From contig JAIWNF010000090.1 in NCBI GenBank assembly GCA_025093555.1, positions 1-64,000 on the forward strand: DNA of 64,000 bases, written 5' to 3'. The stretch comes from Circinella umbellata. Lineage: Eukaryota; Mucoromycota; Mucoromycetes; Mucorales; Lichtheimiaceae. Position numbers and translations under genes: made by a program. The notes below the pieces were generated by a model that had not been told where the DNA came from, searched no databases, and worked only from the letters and a program-made list of their open reading frames with translations. Shown here piece by piece: positions 34,130-46,491 of this stretch (position 1 is its first letter; every line of letters begins with the position of its first letter).

Positions 34130-35527
34130 CATTGATTAGGGTTTTGATTAGGTTTGGGTTGACGAGAGCTACGCCGAGCACCTGTTTCACTATAAGTTGA
34201 TCCAAAGATTCGTATAGCAACACCATTGACTGTTTTCATAATAGACATCGTGGAATTGTATTGATTTAGTTCTATAGAAGAAGACAGTAGATTATTATTT
34301 TTCTCAGAAGAAGATGGGTCTCTGGAGTTTAAAATGTTAGCTAGTTCTTTTTCGTTGTCAGTTTCTTGACCAGTTGTGCCTGTGATGCCAGTGCTCACTG
34401 GAGTAGGCATAAGAGAGCTACCTGTTCCAGCTCCACTTGAAGAAGGGTGACCTTGGTTCGGCTCTTGTTGATCCAAAGAGAAAATTGGCGCAATGGCATC
34501 AATGTCTATATCTGTCGACTGGCGAGGTGATGGTGGAGCAGAAGAAAATTCTACATCACTTTCTGGTTCCTCCTCGGCTGATGTACTTAAACCTTCCAAA
34601 GGGCCATCCTTTTTATTTTGTATTTTGATTTGTATTTTGTTGAGGTGGAAGCACAGACTCAGTTGTGTCACCGACGTAATGCTGAGTTGGTTTAGGTGGA
34701 TGTGATTTTTGCTGACAGTTTTGCGAGTAGTGACCATAAACACCACAAGATGAACATGCTTTAAAATGTTTAGAATTAGCTTTTGGGCAAGTATCTTTTT
34801 CATGAGTATCCTTGCGGCAAATACGACAGTAAGGGGGTGATCCTTCCCAAAAGGCTCCAATTTCATAATCCATATAGGAGAATTGAAACGTGTGGGTGGT
34901 CAATTTTTTATTCGAGTTGGTAACATCTAAACATGCACTACCTTGACCCATGGAGAAAGAATGAGGTGGTGATAAGAAGCGACTGATATCCAAGAGCCGG
35001 CCATATGACTCTAGTGTCTTTTGAATAGCTTGGAATAAGTTATGTTCTGGAAAATGTGATAAGTCATAAAGATTAATAGTCATAAGTCCTGATCCTTTGC
35101 GAAAAGCAGGAATACCAAGGATTGTTTGTCCTTGAATAATCAGCCCAGTGGATGATAAAGTATGGCGTTGTTCGTCGTTACGAGGTGTTATTTCGACGAC
35201 GACTCGTTTATCTTTAAATCTGAATTCCACTCCTCGAGGAGAAGATGGGGAAATTTCTGAGCAATAGCATCACAGATTAGGTGTCGATTATTAGTGATGG
35301 AAGCGGTTTCAAAAAAGAGACTTGGATTTATAGATGAAAAATATTCGGTGGTGCAAAGATGTTTGCCAGGAGCAATATGGTGAACACCAGAAGAAGAGAA
35401 AACTAAGCGGCGCACACTTTTGAGAACTGGTATAGCTGTTTTGAGGCGATTGTCATTATTTGACTTGTTCACATGTGGAGAAGTTTTTGTTGTTTTGGTA
35501 TGAGGACATTTTCTTTTTTTGACTCAT
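34130..35527 (-). pseudogene. LINE ORF1 (gag-like) relic
   Basis: Three overlapping frame blocks (35472-35188, 35230-34613, 34866-34129) together read as one nucleic-acid-binding protein with two CCHC knuckles in the order C-x2-C-x4-H-x4-C. The frame changes at the block overlaps are small and consistent with one ancestral frame. Confidence 0.7.
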
Positions 35528-36184
35528 AGGCGAAAAGAAAAAGGTGAAAACAAGAAGGCATCAACAGCAGAACTGAGATTTTTTTTTGGGGAGGGGGTGA
35601 GGTGGTTTTGATAAAAGTTCGGATTAGCATTATTGCGTATTCTTAATTAATAGATCCAAAATTATGGTCCAAAACTTCTTTGGGATTGGCTTAAAGGACC
35701 TAAAATTTTAAAATAGATCAGAATAGTTAATTTCCGATAGACATTTTTATCCGTATATGTCCATATTTGGGACACGTTGCTTAATAATAAATCTATTGTC
35801 ATCGCTCAACTATTTATCCTTACATGGTTTTTCTTTCAAGATGCGGAAAGAATGGATCTTCATCGAATTTGTTCGTAGCCATATTTCAATATATATATAT
35901 ATATATTTACATGAGCAAAATGATCTCGGACTCACTTTTTTTTTACCTGGAGCGTTTGATGATATGCAAGTTGATAAAGTTTATCTTATTTGCTTTTTTG
36001 CTTTTATTTGATTATATATTATAGTCTATTAACTCATAAAAATATAATATAGGCGGCCCTGGCATTATTATAAAAGTATATGAATCTAAGTTTAAAAAAA
36101 GAAAGGTGTTAAAAAAGTAGAAAAGGGGGAGAAAAGGGTACATGGTGTCATTAGGTTATTGGTAGTGGTGAGTTGAAAGAGTAC
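35528..36184. other. Intergenic DNA, no gene seen
   Basis: Contains a G-rich tract (about 35586-35604) and a short TA run at 35893-35907. Two overlapping frames at 35757-36024 have no protein-like features. Confidence 0.55.
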
Positions 36185-36560
36185 CAGAAAGAAAATGCTT
36201 TTTGGTTACCGTTCCTGATAGATTTGCTGCTATGTTAGAGCCTATTCTAAGAATATAGATTCATCCACACAGATATGTGGGAAGGGTTATTCTCGATTGG
36301 ATAATCTAGAAGAAGTATAAACACCCATAAAACAGTTTGTAGAATTTAAAACGACAGATGAAACTCACACTAATATTATTGAAAGTGAATATTTTTTTTA
36401 TGAAGTTAACTTTATCTTATCTTAGGTACAACATGGAATGGAATTAAACCCAGAGTTTAGGTCCTAGGCATAAAGATTGCATTTACTATGTCATGGAAAT
36501 TAGTAGAGTTTATCTGGAGAAGAATAAGCATGCTCGGGATTTTGTGGACAAACCAAACTA
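36185..36560 (+). pseudogene. Merlin/ISXO2-like DDE transposase relic
   Basis: Plus-strand fragments in changing frames: IHTDMWEGYSRLDNLEE, THKTV, FVEFKTTDETHTNIIESEYF, then, after an intron-like stretch ending in TTAG, TWNGIK and LVEFIWRR. The order hTD.W.GY..L / HKTV / F......HTN.IES / W...K / L.EF.WRR is the C-terminal half of ISXO2/IS1595-Merlin transposases. Several stops and frame changes rule out function. The HTN-IES segment holds the third catalytic residue in this family. Confidence 0.6.
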
Positions 36561-39394
36561 CTACAAAATATAATGTGTTGTTCTTTATTACAATAAGTTC
36601 TTATTGCAACTATATTGTTTTTCAATCAAGTCAAGCATTTTTGCGCTAAAATTTATTTGTGCAAGGTCATCTTCTTTAGTTGAAAAGTAAACAAGATAAA
36701 ATTGCCGGATCCAGCATCTACAATGGAACAATTTATGTAGAACGATTAATTATTTATTAATCTTTATCTTTCTTTTTACTAAATAAGTATGATCTAACTA
36801 CCTCTTATGATAAGTATAGAAGAAGATCAGAATATATACAAGATATAAAAATCGGCTATGTATTAGATAGAATACTTTTTTCGTTCTATTGTAAAAGCTC
36901 TATATAAATTTCATTTTTTTTGTCATATTATACTTTTAGAAAAAGAAAAACTTTACTAATATGATAATATGCATGATTCTCATCAGATCATTCTTCATCT
37001 TTATCTATTGTATTTATTTATTTATATTATTTATCTTGTTTTTCTTCATCATTTTATGAATTGTAAAAAAAAAACCATTTATGTGCCTATTTCCTATCTA
37101 AAAAAATAATATTAAAGTTGATTCAATATGCAGCGTTGTTATTATTACGTACAATTTGTTAAACTGTAACAAAAAGTTATACTATTCCAAATTAAATATT
37201 ATTTCTTATAGAGATAGTAATAAATATTTCTAGCATCTAGACCTCAAGAGAAATGAAAATTAGGCTTAACCGAAACAAATGGTTATAAAATTCTATTTGA
37301 GTATAAAATACTTCTTTTAGTTCTTCGCGAAATGAAAAAAAAAACAGAAATAGAAAATCTCCTCATCGGGGAATAGAAAAGATCGTCAGAGCTTTTTTAA
37401 AATGAAAGATCTTAAAAAAAACGTGATAAGGATAAAATAAAAATAAAAATATAAAAAAACGTGGCTATACTATAATCATTACGCATTATAATAATAATTT
37501 GTGCACGGTTAAAAAAAATTATTTTCTCTTGTTAATAATAAATTACTAAACTTGTTAACCAAAATAACTTATAAAACTTTCTGGTTTCTCCCAACTTTTT
37601 TTTTTTTGTAACACCATCTAAAATAAAAATCAAATATAATCTTTAGCCAATAAAAGTTGTATCCTGGTAAGAAGCAACAATAAATTATTATATTTGTTAA
37701 CCCTCCTCATAACCGCCCCCCCCATCATCTTTTTCGAATAGTTAATAATTACTCTTCACAGAAAACTTATTCTCTCAAGTATTTAGATACATTAATTTTA
37801 TTTTATTTTTTTACACTTTTCACACTGTGAGTTATGGATATTTCACATGAATTATCGGAAATGAATGGACCTTGGGTGTGAAATATATCATGAAAAAGTA
37901 GGCAACTAATTTTTTGTAAATAGTTTCATTCATTCACTCATTTTTTTTAATATAATTATTATCCTGTTTGGATTGATTTATACTTTATTATCAAACTTGA
38001 GATCCTTATTAAATGTACCTTGTAATATATTCTATTCTATTTATTTATGTTATAAAAAAAAGAAAGTAAATGGAAAGGATCGCCCTGAATGTTTTTTAGA
38101 GTTCTTTCCTTTTTTGAAAATAATTCGCGTCTTCCTTTCCTCCCCCCCCCCAAAATTTGTTTTTAAGCAAATCTAAATTTCAACAATAATTATTCATCTT
38201 TTTTTTTTACACATATCGACTCATATGTCTCTTTTAAATATATATATATAAGGACAATCGAATCAGATTAGAGTAAATAATTAATAATATTAGTAAGGAG
38301 GGAGAGGGGAATTTTTGTATAAGCAAAACTTTTATACTCAAAACATTCCGGTTTATTGAAATCACATTTCTAAATAATGATAACCACATAACCATAATAA
38401 ATTATATGTTAGTAGTAAAAGAGTAATATTTAAGAAACTTATAAATAGAACTATTGCCAAATGATTGACATATAATAATTTACTATTTGAAGAGTTATTC
38501 GTATCTCTCTCCCCTAGAATAAACCATCTAATCAAGAAATCTCCATGGTAACCATCTCACGTTGTTGCCCTGGATATCTACTAATAGATATCAACTTTTT
38601 TTTATGCATATATGTATATATATATATATATATATCAAGCAAAGTAAAAGTAATAGATAGATATACAATAACATGAAACTTTACAACTTAATGCAAACGA
38701 AATTATTATAAAAAATTATGAATATGAAATTCCGGAGAAGAGTGCGTTTTTTTTTTTTTTTTTTATTCGGATACAATCTTATCAAGAGCGAAAAATACAA
38801 AAAAACCCCAAGTCCGCACTTAGTGTCGTGTTCTAATAATCCCAAGTCGGAGAAAATCCTTATTTAAAACGCACTTTATATTGTTCGGTTTTTGTGTAAT
38901 TACAACCCGCTTTTTTTTTTGTTAATAAAGCGCGGTATATCTTCTTGTTGCACAGGAACAAGAAGAATAAAAATTTCATCTCTTTAACACCTTTTATTTT
39001 TTATTCCATCTACTTTTTTTTTTTTTTTCGTTTCTCTTTCACTTCCTCTTTGTTCTTCATTTCATTTCAATCCATCTTTTTTTTTTTTTTTTTTTTGCTC
39101 TCTCATTTTTTCTTTTTTGTTTTATCTCGCAAACTCATAATCTCATTCCTCCTCTCTCTTTTTTTAAAAAAAAGCACGCGCATCATTCATTTTTTTTTCT
39201 TACATTTTAAAGATAATATTCATTTCATCATCATATAACGTATTTTTTCTCTTAAATACGACAACAGCATATTCTTGACCCATTTATTACAATTAAAATA
39301 GAACAAACCGCAACCCACAAAAAAAAAGTAACAACTAACAACAAAACAACAGTAAAATCAACCCACAAACAATCAACAACAACAACAACAACAA
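36561..39394. other. Long AT-rich intergenic region and CDC24 upstream DNA
   Basis: No gene is supported. Features: T17-T19 runs (about 38744-38764, 39079-39096), a TA run at 38611-38635, a C9 run at 38141-38150, and directly before the CDC24 start an A/C-rich leader with (CAA)n at about 39375-39394. The leader looks like a 5' UTR of the AAC/CAA type that precedes many fungal genes. Confidence 0.5.
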
Positions 39395-42300
39395 ATGGCT
39401 GCATTAGCCTTGAAGCGTAGGACTCCCTCGCTTGGTACTTTACCTAATGTACCAGCAAATATATCTATTGTCGATAATCCTATGCCACCTACACCAGCTA
39501 CCACTATTTCTTCCATGAATCCTTTCAATAACAAATCAGGAGGATCCCTTTATCATACATGTCGTTCCGTTTATGGAAAGTTAGCATTGGTAGAAGGAAT
39601 GGAAGATTACCTTAATGCCGATGAACATCAACAATTATCAGCAACATCCCCATCATCATCTGAACCATCTACACCCACATCAGGTTGTGATCCTTTATCT
39701 AAATTATGGAGTATTTGTCGAAGAGGAGCCCCTCTTTGTACCTTATTTAATGCAACCCAACCCGAGAAACCACTCAAAGTGGATCAAAACCCTTCTTTAA
39801 ATACATTAAATTCTTGTAAAGCAAGTGTTTATCATTTTATTGTTGCTTGTCGAGATCAACTTGAATTTACTGAAGAAGAATTATTTACTATTACTGATTT
39901 ATATCAAGATGATACAAACGGTTTTGTCAAGGTAAATATATATATTGTTTCATTGTTTTTTTTTCCTCTTTCTCTCTCTCCTCCCCCCACCCCTTTTTTT
40001 TCTTTTTCTTTATATATTCTTTTAGGTAGTTCTAGTCTTCCCCACTTCTTTCCCTCCCCCCCCCTTTTTTTTTTCTTTGGAGTAACCGTCTTTTTTCTCG
40101 GGGTTACCCTTATGGATGATGGTTCCTCTCCCCCCCTCCTCCCTCCCCCGAAAACAAAAAATTTAAGATTTTTTTCCCACTTTTTATTTTTCTGTTTCCT
40201 TCCTCCCACCCCCCATAAAAAAATTCTCTCTTGTATCACATGCGGAAAAGAACTAGAACTCACAACATTACACATGCGCACACCATTATAATCAAAATAC
40301 TCACACCCTAACTTTGAAAAAAATAATCATCCACACACTTCACATGTATATTATAAAAACTTGTCAATCAATCCAACTATATAACTTGATTTTACTGTCG
40401 TACTAAATTTATATCATTTTATTCTTTTATTTAGGTTGTCAATACTGTTAATAAATTACTTCATATTTTGGAGAAAGATGGCGTGATTACTGTACGTTCA
40501 AATAACAGAAACTCAGATCCTAATGCTCCAAAAGATACAAGAGATAAAGTAGTATTGGAATTAATTGAAACAGAAAGAAAATATGTTCAAGATTTAGAAA
40601 CGCTTCAGGTATTTGAAAAAAAAAAAGCAAACAAATAAACAAACGCTTTGACCTCCATTCTATATATACATATACTCATCTTCCCCCCCCCTATCCCCAT
40701 CCAATAATTATAGAATTATATGCGTGAATTACAACATCAAAAAATCTTATCACCTGACACTGTTCATTATTTATTTGGAAATCTAAATACACTTGTGGAT
40801 TTTCAACGTCGATTTTTAATTCAACTTGAAAATGCAGCAGAATTTCCACCGGAAGAACAACGATTTTGTTTATTATTTTTACAAATGGAAGATGCATTTG
40901 CTGTTTATGAGCCTTATTGTGCCAATTATTATTCAGCGCAAGATTTAGTGGTGCAAGAAACACCTAAATTACAAAAATTGGCCGATATTATGAATCCAAC
41001 GTATGAATTACCTTCCATGTTAATTAAACCCGTTCAACGTATTTGCAAATATCCATTATTGTTGAATCAATTGATTAAGACGACCAATTCAGAATGGCCT
41101 CATTATGCTGAAATGGAAGAAGGTTTGGAAGCAATTAAACGTGTGACTGAAAAAGTCAATGAAACTCAACGTAAACATGAAAATATACAAGCTGTTGAAG
41201 ATTTACGTAGACGTGTAGATGAAACTGAGGTAATTAAAAAAAAAAAAACGTCATTTATTTTTAATTATGTTTTTAACTCATATATGGAATATATATAATA
41301 TAGCGTGATATTATGGATGGTCAGGGAAATTTATTACTTCAAGGCAAATTAATCATGATCAGTGGTGACAGTGAACGTGAATTACATACGTTTTTATTTG
41401 AAAAAGCATTTTTAATTTGTAAAGAAACCAAAGATGCTTCCAAGAATCGTTTGACCAAAACAAATACATTATCTATCAAAAAGAAAAGACGTGCTAGTTT
41501 ACAACCTAAAGGTCGTATTTATACAAGTCGTATTATTAGTATTAATAACAAATCTGTACCTGGTAATGATCATGTTTTTTTTTCTTCTCGTCTTTTTTTT
41601 AGTAATAGTTGTGTATTAATGAACATGTTGTATTATTTTATTTTAGGTACTTGGGCATTAGTGGTTGAATATAAAGATCGTGATATTGAACGATTTACGC
41701 TCAAATTTCGTAATGAAGAACAATTAAAATTGTGGGAATCTACTTTGAATAAAACCAAAGCAGCTCACAGAACACATGTTCCCAATACACATTTACTTTC
41801 CATGTCGGCACCCATGACACCTGTGAATTCTCAAGGTCGAAATACGGATGGTTTATATTTGGATGATGATGACGATGATGATGACGATGATTCTGATGAA
41901 GATGATTTTCAAACCGCACGGTCACGTAGTAATTCTGTTTCTGCACAACATATATTAAATGGAGGAGGCATGCGACCTAAAATGCCACGTAATAATAGTC
42001 AGGATGCATCCATGTTTAAAACTACCAATGGAAATGGTCAAAGACATCAACCCATGCCTGGTATGAATTTATCACCCCTTCCACGACCTGCTACAGCAAG
42101 TGGATTACCAGGATCACCTCCTATTGATTATGGTAATGTATACCCAGCATCACCTCCTCCATCCAGTCCATCTTCTCCAGCCAACTCAACTTCTAGAACA
42201 TCCACAGGAACAAATGCATCGTCATGGCATCGCCAACGTACAGATACCAATGAGACATCTCCTTTAGCTGACATTGCAAGTAAATTCATGTCAGTAACAG

Positions 42301-42962
42301 ATGCTATTACACCTGCTTCTGAAGAATATCGTCCATTAGGAGGTCCTCCTGGACGTAGTCAATCTCATTCAGCAGCTCCTTTTGCTCATCAACAACAAAT
42401 GGCAGCATTACAACAACACCCACCTATACCTATTCCATCTACATCTTCACCTCGAAGTCGTGTACGATCACAAAGTAGTCCTAATATTCACAAAAATATG
42501 CAACAATGGGATGAATTACCACAAGTACCTATTAATTCACGTACTTTATATCGTGATACAAATAATAATAATAATAATAATAATAATACTACATCCGGTG
42601 TACGTAACGTAGCCTCCACACCTCGATTATCAGAAATGGCGACTTCACCAGGTTTACAATCTCAAATTGATCGTGTTGTTTCTGCTGTACCTAATTCGCC
42701 AGGCACCATTAAAATCAAATTAAGTTACAATGAAGGGATTTATGTGATTATGGTACCTCAGGAAGTCACTTATTTGGAATTAATGGAAAAAGTGGAAAAG
42801 AAGATTCGATTAGTAGCAAGTTTAAAACCAAGTGATATGTTACGTATTAAATATCAAGATGAAGATGGTGATTTAATTACAATTAATTCTGATGATGATG
42901 TTTTAATGGCCTGTGAAAACCGAGGAACCCATGCTGCATTGAACTTGTTTGTCAGTGTTTAA
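39395..42962 (+). CDS. CDC24: CDC24-type Rho guanine nucleotide exchange factor
   Basis: Exons 39395-39931, 40435-40608, 40714-41229, 41304-41562 and 41647-42962 give 933 aa. Activates Cdc42 at sites of polarised growth. Domain order is that of Cdc24/Scd1: an N-terminal CDC24 calponin-like domain (about residues 50-200, LYHTCRSVYGKLALVEGMED), a DH domain (about 215-400; LELIETERKYVQDLETLQ, SMLIKPVQRICKYPLLLNQL), a PH domain (about 412-530, WALVVEYKDRDIERFTLKF), a long low-complexity Ser/Pro/Asn linker with an acidic run (DDDDDDDDDSDEDD), and a C-terminal PB1 domain (about 848-933) with the acidic OPCA-like YQDEDGDLITINSDDD. The PB1 partner in yeast is Bem1. The (CAA)n leader abuts the start codon. 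Intron 4 is 84 nt and open in frame, so its retention would add 28 residues inside the PH domain. Confidence 0.95.
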
Positions 42963-44347
42963 AAACACACACACACACTCTCTCTCTCTTATTATATACA
43001 CATTTACTTTTTTATACTATTACTATTACTATTACTTTTTATCAAACGAACAAAAAAAAACCTTTCCCCTCCCCCTTCCTTCCTTCCTTCTTCTCTATTC
43101 TTTTTGAATCATTACTTGTTATATTGTTATCATTATTTTATTGTTATTACTCTTATTATTATATCATCTTTTCGTGCATTTTTTTTATATATTTTTAAAC
43201 ACCCCTTTTTTTTTTTGTATGGCCAATACCCTCATTATTTATTATTTGTTTCTGTCTATCTCTCTCTCTCAAACACACACCATAGCATTATTATTTATAG
43301 AGAGAAACCTCCTCCTTCCCCGAAAAAAAAAGACAAAGAGAGAAAGTTATCTTTTGGAGGAAGTAAAACACACACACGCACACACACCTCTCCCATTGTT
43401 TTAGAAAGAAGAACAAAAAAAACAAAATAGCCCCCTTTCCCCTTCCTCCTCCTCGTCCTCCCCCCAACCCTGTTGTAATTTCCATTATCTTACTATCTCA
43501 TACACACAATAGGGGAGGAAAAGAGGAAAATGTAATTGTAGTAGTGTGAACACCCAATACATCAAAACACACACACACAGACACACACACACACACACAC
43601 ACACCTATTTCCTTTCTTTTTTTTTTGTTGTTGTAAATAGAATATTATTATTTATTTATTTATTTTTCTTTTTATTATTATGATATATATATAAAAAAGA
43701 AGTTGACTTTTTTTTAATATTTGTAAGTTGGTGTACAGTTTTTTTTAAATGAATGTCAAGCTTTTGTTACTTGCTTGTGCACCAAAAAAAACTATTTAAT
43801 GACATTTCCCATTTTTGGTAAATATTGTTAATTGAATGCCCTTAATTCTTTTTCTTTTAATCCCCACACCCCCGCGCTCCCTATTAACAATAAGATAATT
43901 TCTATAGCAACGTTATATAATACATTTATTTTCATTTACTGCTTATTTGGTTACCAAGGTAACTAATAATAAAAAATAAAAAAATTCTTTTTCTCTCTCT
44001 CTCTCTCTCTCTTCATGTTTTTTTCACAAGTTTTTTTCCAAATCATCATTAAGAAAAGAAAGAACGGGGGAAAGTGGGACCTTTTTGACAACGAAAATCT
44101 TTGTGTGTGTGTGTGTAACTGTACGTATCTTATTTGACAAAAAAAAAAGTGCTTCTCAAGCTCAGATGCAAGTTTAGGTGTTACAATCGATTTTATGCGT
44201 TCTAAAAAAAAAATACGTTGATGGGAAATAAAAATCTCTATTATGCAACATCTCGGATAACCCATTCCAAAATAATGTAATGAGAGGTCATCATTTTTTT
44301 TTCGCATAAACAAAATCGGTACATATAAGTAGATCGAACGCTTTATT

Positions 44348-44379
<32 letters not shown>

Positions 44380-45315
44380 GCAGCCATATATATATATATA
44401 TATATGCCCGCTTGGGTCATAATGTAAGAATTGAAAGTGATGAATAACTCACCATCATGGATTTGGAGACCTTTAAAAGTTTTATATTTGCCCTCATTCA
44501 ATATTATTCTTACTTTTTATATATCGTTTTATAACTAAAACATACTGCTTTTTCTAAATGTATATTAAAAAGAACCCATTTTATTTTATTTTTTTAGTTT
44601 GACCATGTGGTATGCATATATGCACCAATCATGTCTGCATCTGAAATTAAAAAACTTAAACAGAAAAAATAAAGAGCATGAACAAAGAACACACACACAC
44701 ACACTACAAAGCATTTACAAAGGATTTTTTATTTTTTTAATATATAAATAATAGTATCTATATATATAATAAAATGACTATTAGAAAGAATCAAAAAGGA
44801 AAAATAAAAAACAAACTCAAAAAAAAACTAGAATGAAATGGTTATATAAAAAGAACAAAAATAATAATGCTTTAAAAAAAACGTGAGATAATTGTTAATA
44901 GGGGAGAAGAAGAAGAAGAAGGGGGGGCAGGAGGCGGAGTAAAAATAAAAATGATGGTTTGGGTTCGGGTTGTGAGAAGAGTGAATGAGAAGAGTGAGTG
45001 GAGTGTGGTATGTTGGTTTTTTTTTTTGAAATGAAATAAAAAAAAATGAACAAGTGAAAAAAGATAATCTTTTTAACCTTTTTTTTTGGATGCGAATTCA
45101 ATGAGAAGGAGGAAACTATGTTGAAACTATTGTGGAGAAGGGATGTTTTGATATTGAATAGTGTGTGTGTGTGTATAGAGTGATATAATATATATAATGT
45201 ATATATAATTGAGTAGCAAAAAAAAAAGGAGATTAGAGAGAAAGAGGGCTGATTGTAGTTGCGTAATCCAAAAAAAAAACAGAAAGAAAAAGAGAAAGAA
45301 CCCAATATTTTTTTT
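42963..45315. other. Intergenic DNA rich in microsatellites
   Basis: Between the convergent ends of CDC24 and the BTG/TOB gene. Contains CA arrays (about 43371-43388, 43566-43604, 44692-44703), CT arrays (about 42978-42989, 43991-44012), GT (44104-44116), TA (44388-44405) and long T/A runs. Frames in this stretch are translations of simple repeats and are not genes. AATAAA-type signals are abundant, so polyadenylation sites cannot be singled out. Confidence 0.6.
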
Positions 45316-46119
45316 TTAATTTGCCATGACCAAAGGTTGTTGTTTTTGTTGTGCTTGTTTTTGTTGTGCTTGTTTTTGTTGTTGTTGTTGTTGTTCTTCA
45401 GGTGGAGAAGGAGGAGTTTCTGGCTGATGATGTTCTTTAGTCAATGGAGAAGATTGATGGATATGATTCTTTACTTTAATACTTTCGGGACTATTAGGTG
45501 GTGAAATACGAACAGGTGTTGACATTCTTGGTTGTTGAATATAAGCTAAAGCTTTACTTTTGGATATCGATGATGGATCCATTTTAAGTGTAATACGTCC
45601 ACGCGATCGATCTTCAAACAAGGTCATAATGTTACCATGGTCACCTACTCGATAAGAAACGGAACCAGGATCAATCCATAATACAAAATCACGCGGTAAA
45701 TGTGTATGAATAAAAGTCGGTGGAATGGATACATTGAGTGCAGCTATTTTGTAACAAAATATTTTCTTAATAACTTTTCTCTCCATGTTGAAACAATTGA
45801 GTCCAAAGAAGAAAAAAAAACCGCACCTCCTCTCCCCCCTCCCCCATTCCCTTTCATAATAACTTTCTACTCTACTCTTTTCCAATAAAATTATTATTAT
45901 TTTACCTTTCACTAATACAGGATCCAATTGTCCATTAAAATTTGAGATGGCTCGAAACCCATTACCTCGATAAGGTTGTTGTGGATCCCAATGATTAACA
46001 AAACGTTGTTTTAATAATTCAGCTAGTTCGTCTTTTAATGTTTGAAGCATAGCTTGGTCTAACTTTGAATGAAGTAGTCGTCCAAGGAAATCGGTTGCTT
46101 GAGCGATTTCCATATGCAT
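45316..46119 (-). CDS. BTG/TOB-family anti-proliferative protein
   Basis: Two exons, 46119-45906 and 45743-45316, joined across a 162-nt GT-AG intron, give 213 aa. ATG at 46119 (MHMEIAQATDF) is chosen; an ATG two codons later (46113) is equally good by the family pattern MExEI. The BTG domain spans about residues 3-125 and shows both signature boxes: box A HWDPQQPYRGNGFRAI and box B LPRDFVLWIDPGSVSYRVGD. In animals these proteins bind the CAF1/CNOT7 deadenylase and promote mRNA decay; the same role here is inference. The C-terminus is Pro/Ser-rich, then an acidic-Gln run of QQQQQQ with QKQAQQKQAQQK repeats. The intron contains a poly-C/T tract and can be read in frame on paper, but the splice sites and family alignment make it an intron. 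Confidence 0.9.
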   Translation of the reverse strand: MHMEIAQATDFLGRLLHSKLDQAMLQTLKDELAELLKQRFVNHWDPQQPYRGNGFRAISNFNGQLDPVLVKGKIIIILLEKSRVESYYEREWGRGERRCGFFFFFGLNCFNMERKVIKKIFCYKIAALNVSIPPTFIHTHLPRDFVLWIDPGSVSYRVGDHGNIMTLFEDRSRGRITLKMDPSSISKSKALAYIQQPRMSTPVRISPPNSPESIKVKNHIHQSSPLTKEHHQPETPPSPPEEQQQQQQKQAQQKQAQQKQQPLVMAN

Positions 46120-46449
46120 GTTTTTTTTTTTTTCTTTATGGTGATTTTGGGCTGAGTTGGTAAGAGAGAGAGAGAGAGAGTTTAGTCCAAGTAAAAGGTT
46201 TATATATATATATATATATATATGCTCCAATGGTTTTGTTGTTGTTTCCCAATGAGGGTTTATACTAATGTTGAAATAATAAATAATAAATCAAAAAAAT
46301 CAAAAAAGAAATCAAAATTTATATAAAATGCTCAAGTTACTTTTTTTTTTTGAAAGCAAAAAGGAAAAAGGTTAAAAAGAATAAAGAAAAAAGGAAAGTG
46401 AAAAAAAGCGAAAAAAAAAAAAAAGAGTAACGGACTCTTTTTTTTGGGG

Positions 46450-46491
<42 letters not shown>

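Larger units (their letters stand above)
32164..35527 (-). mobile_element. Decayed LINE (ORF1 + ORF2), 3' truncated
   Basis: Read on the minus strand. ORF1 (about 35527-34129, with frameshifts) contains VFSSSGVHHIAPGKHLCTTE, VVVEITPRNDEQRHTLSSTG and two CCHC knuckles, CRICRKDTHEKDTC and CSSCGVYGHYSQNC, followed by a Ser/Pro-rich acidic tail. ORF2 begins at about 34110 with an APE endonuclease: MRIGTLNCHGL, DILTLQETHAGDD, then SVFLGDFNY and SCIDYIFTSDDL. Next come a linker and the start of reverse transcriptase: ARLLSVVQPIISPVQTGFLP and DAVHPTYLRLVLLHIGLP. The YXDD core and zf-RVT are missing and similarity stops near 32164. At least five frameshifts or stops show it is inactive. Truncation at the 3' side is unusual for LINEs, which are normally cut at the 5' side. 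Confidence 0.8.

Noticed and set aside
38945..39238. 97-codon Phe/Ser-rich open frame
   Set aside because: It is the translation of T/C-rich low-complexity DNA upstream of CDC24.
39904..40281. Open frames across the first CDC24 intron on both strands
   Set aside because: They are low-complexity (poly-C/T) and lie in an intron with good splice sites; joining the flanking exons restores the CDC24 domain.
44895..45305. 136-codon minus-strand frame after the BTG/TOB gene
   Set aside because: Ser/Phe/Leu low-complexity translation of A/T-rich repeats in the 3' flank, with no protein features.
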